A stretch of DNA of 64,000 bases from Tiliqua scincoides (lineage: Eukaryota > Chordata > Lepidosauria > Squamata > Scincidae). How positions within the stretch are numbered: position 1 is the stretch's first letter; the number at the start of each line of letters is the position of its first letter. Location: contig NC_089821.1 in assembly GCF_035046505.1 (NCBI RefSeq), forward strand, positions 2,824,001 to 2,888,000, in the 5' to 3' direction. The position numbers and the translations under genes are program-made. Below, piece after piece: positions 63,520-64,000 of this stretch. The notes below the pieces were generated by a model. That model did not search any database. It worked only from the letters and a program-made list of their open reading frames with translations, and was not told the DNA's origin.

Positions 63520-63835
63520 TTTAGATTTTAGAAATGGGTTATGTCAGAATGCCAGATGCAAGGGAGGGCACCAGGATGAGGTCTCTTGTTATCTGGTGTG
63601 CTCCCTGGGGCATTTGGTGGGCCGCTGTGAGATACAGGAAGCTAGACTAGATGGGCCTATGGCCTGGTCCAGTGGGGCTGTTCTTATGTTCTTAAACTAC
63701 AATTCCCTGGAGGCCTTGCAGGTCTCTTGTTATCTGGTGTGCTCCCTGGGGCATTTGGTGGGCCGCTGTGAGATACAGGAAGCTGGACTAGATGGGCCTA
63801 TGGCCTGATCCAGTGGGGCTGTTCTTATGTTCTTA
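63520..63835 (+). repeat. CR1 3' tail, tandem dimer
   Basis: First unit starts in the UTR at AGAAATGGGTTATGTCAG; second unit follows ACTACAATTCCCTGGAGGCC. Both end TTCTTATGTTCTTA. The CR1 coding part is absent. A SINE-type tail relic (TTGTCTGTAAACCACTTTG) precedes at about 63308-63330. Confidence 0.88.
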
Positions 63836-64000
63836 TATGACAGCTGGGTGGGTGGAAGCTGCTTGGAGCAGTGACTGGGAGATGGGAAACAATAGGAGGG
63901 GTTCAGTGCTCCCTCCTGCACCAGTTCTCCATTCTCCATCTCCTATCCTGAAGCCACCTGCATGCTGCTTTAAAAGGATATTGCACAGATTCCTGGAGCA

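Noticed and set aside
1-64000. Endogenous retroviruses, Polintons or other virus-like elements
   Set aside because: No paired LTRs, primer-binding sites, gag/env or capsid-like frames were seen; all reverse transcriptase similarity is of the LINE type.

Overview
This 64 kb window looks like repeat-dense, gene-poor nuclear DNA of a squamate reptile, probably a lizard; I cannot name the species. The basis is the mix of mobile elements: CR1-clade and L2 LINEs, an RTE-BovB 3' end, Sauria-like SINE fragments, a tRNA-headed SINE, many hAT-type MITEs (several with perfect 8-bp target duplications), and swarms of short elements with ends like CAATCCTA. There is no operon structure, rRNA gene, CRISPR array or other prokaryotic feature, and I saw no endogenous retrovirus or LTR element. 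Nearly all longer open frames are fragments of LINE reverse transcriptases or run antisense to them. The only candidate host coding sequence is one possible 3'-terminal exon on the minus strand at 27692-28034.

Layout. 1-9 kb: short CAATCC-type MITEs, a palindrome (about 3464-3665), three copies of a young LINE here called LINE-A and two CR1 copies. 9-16 kb: a 588-bp MITE, a hAT-C element beside a GAAA microsatellite, a CR1 inserted into a CR1, and a 1.7 kb CR1 with recognisable reverse transcriptase motifs. 16-27 kb: mostly unique sequence, with a 5S rRNA-derived SINE nested in a hAT MITE (18.5 kb), several MITEs and a local duplication (20.7/22.1 kb). 27-38 kb: the candidate exon, a 1.8 kb composite hAT with another hAT inside it, and a Charlie-like hAT. 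38-46 kb: a LINE-A split by a CR1, a second copy of the composite hAT, a MITE carrying a CR1 tail trimer and further hATs. 46-53 kb: a BovB end, a nest of four elements, and an old L2 interrupted by a MITE and a LINE-A tail. 53-64 kb: a 178-bp, 98% identical inverted repeat, an internally deleted or chimeric LINE-A with a 12-bp duplication inside a SINE, two LINE-A copies head to head, and CR1 tail dimers.

The most notable system is a likely LINE/SINE partnership. LINE-A, an RTE-like LINE with a C-terminal zinc-finger-like motif, ends in ATACCATAGTCTTTCGAGAC followed by TGAAGGTTGCCAAC. The 5S-derived SINE carries almost the same 35-bp tail directly after a full-length 5S rRNA head whose internal promoter boxes look intact. 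The simplest reading is that LINE-A machinery mobilised 5S-headed RNAs. A second unusual theme is a CR1 lineage whose 3' tail exists as head-to-tail dimers and trimers at four loci.
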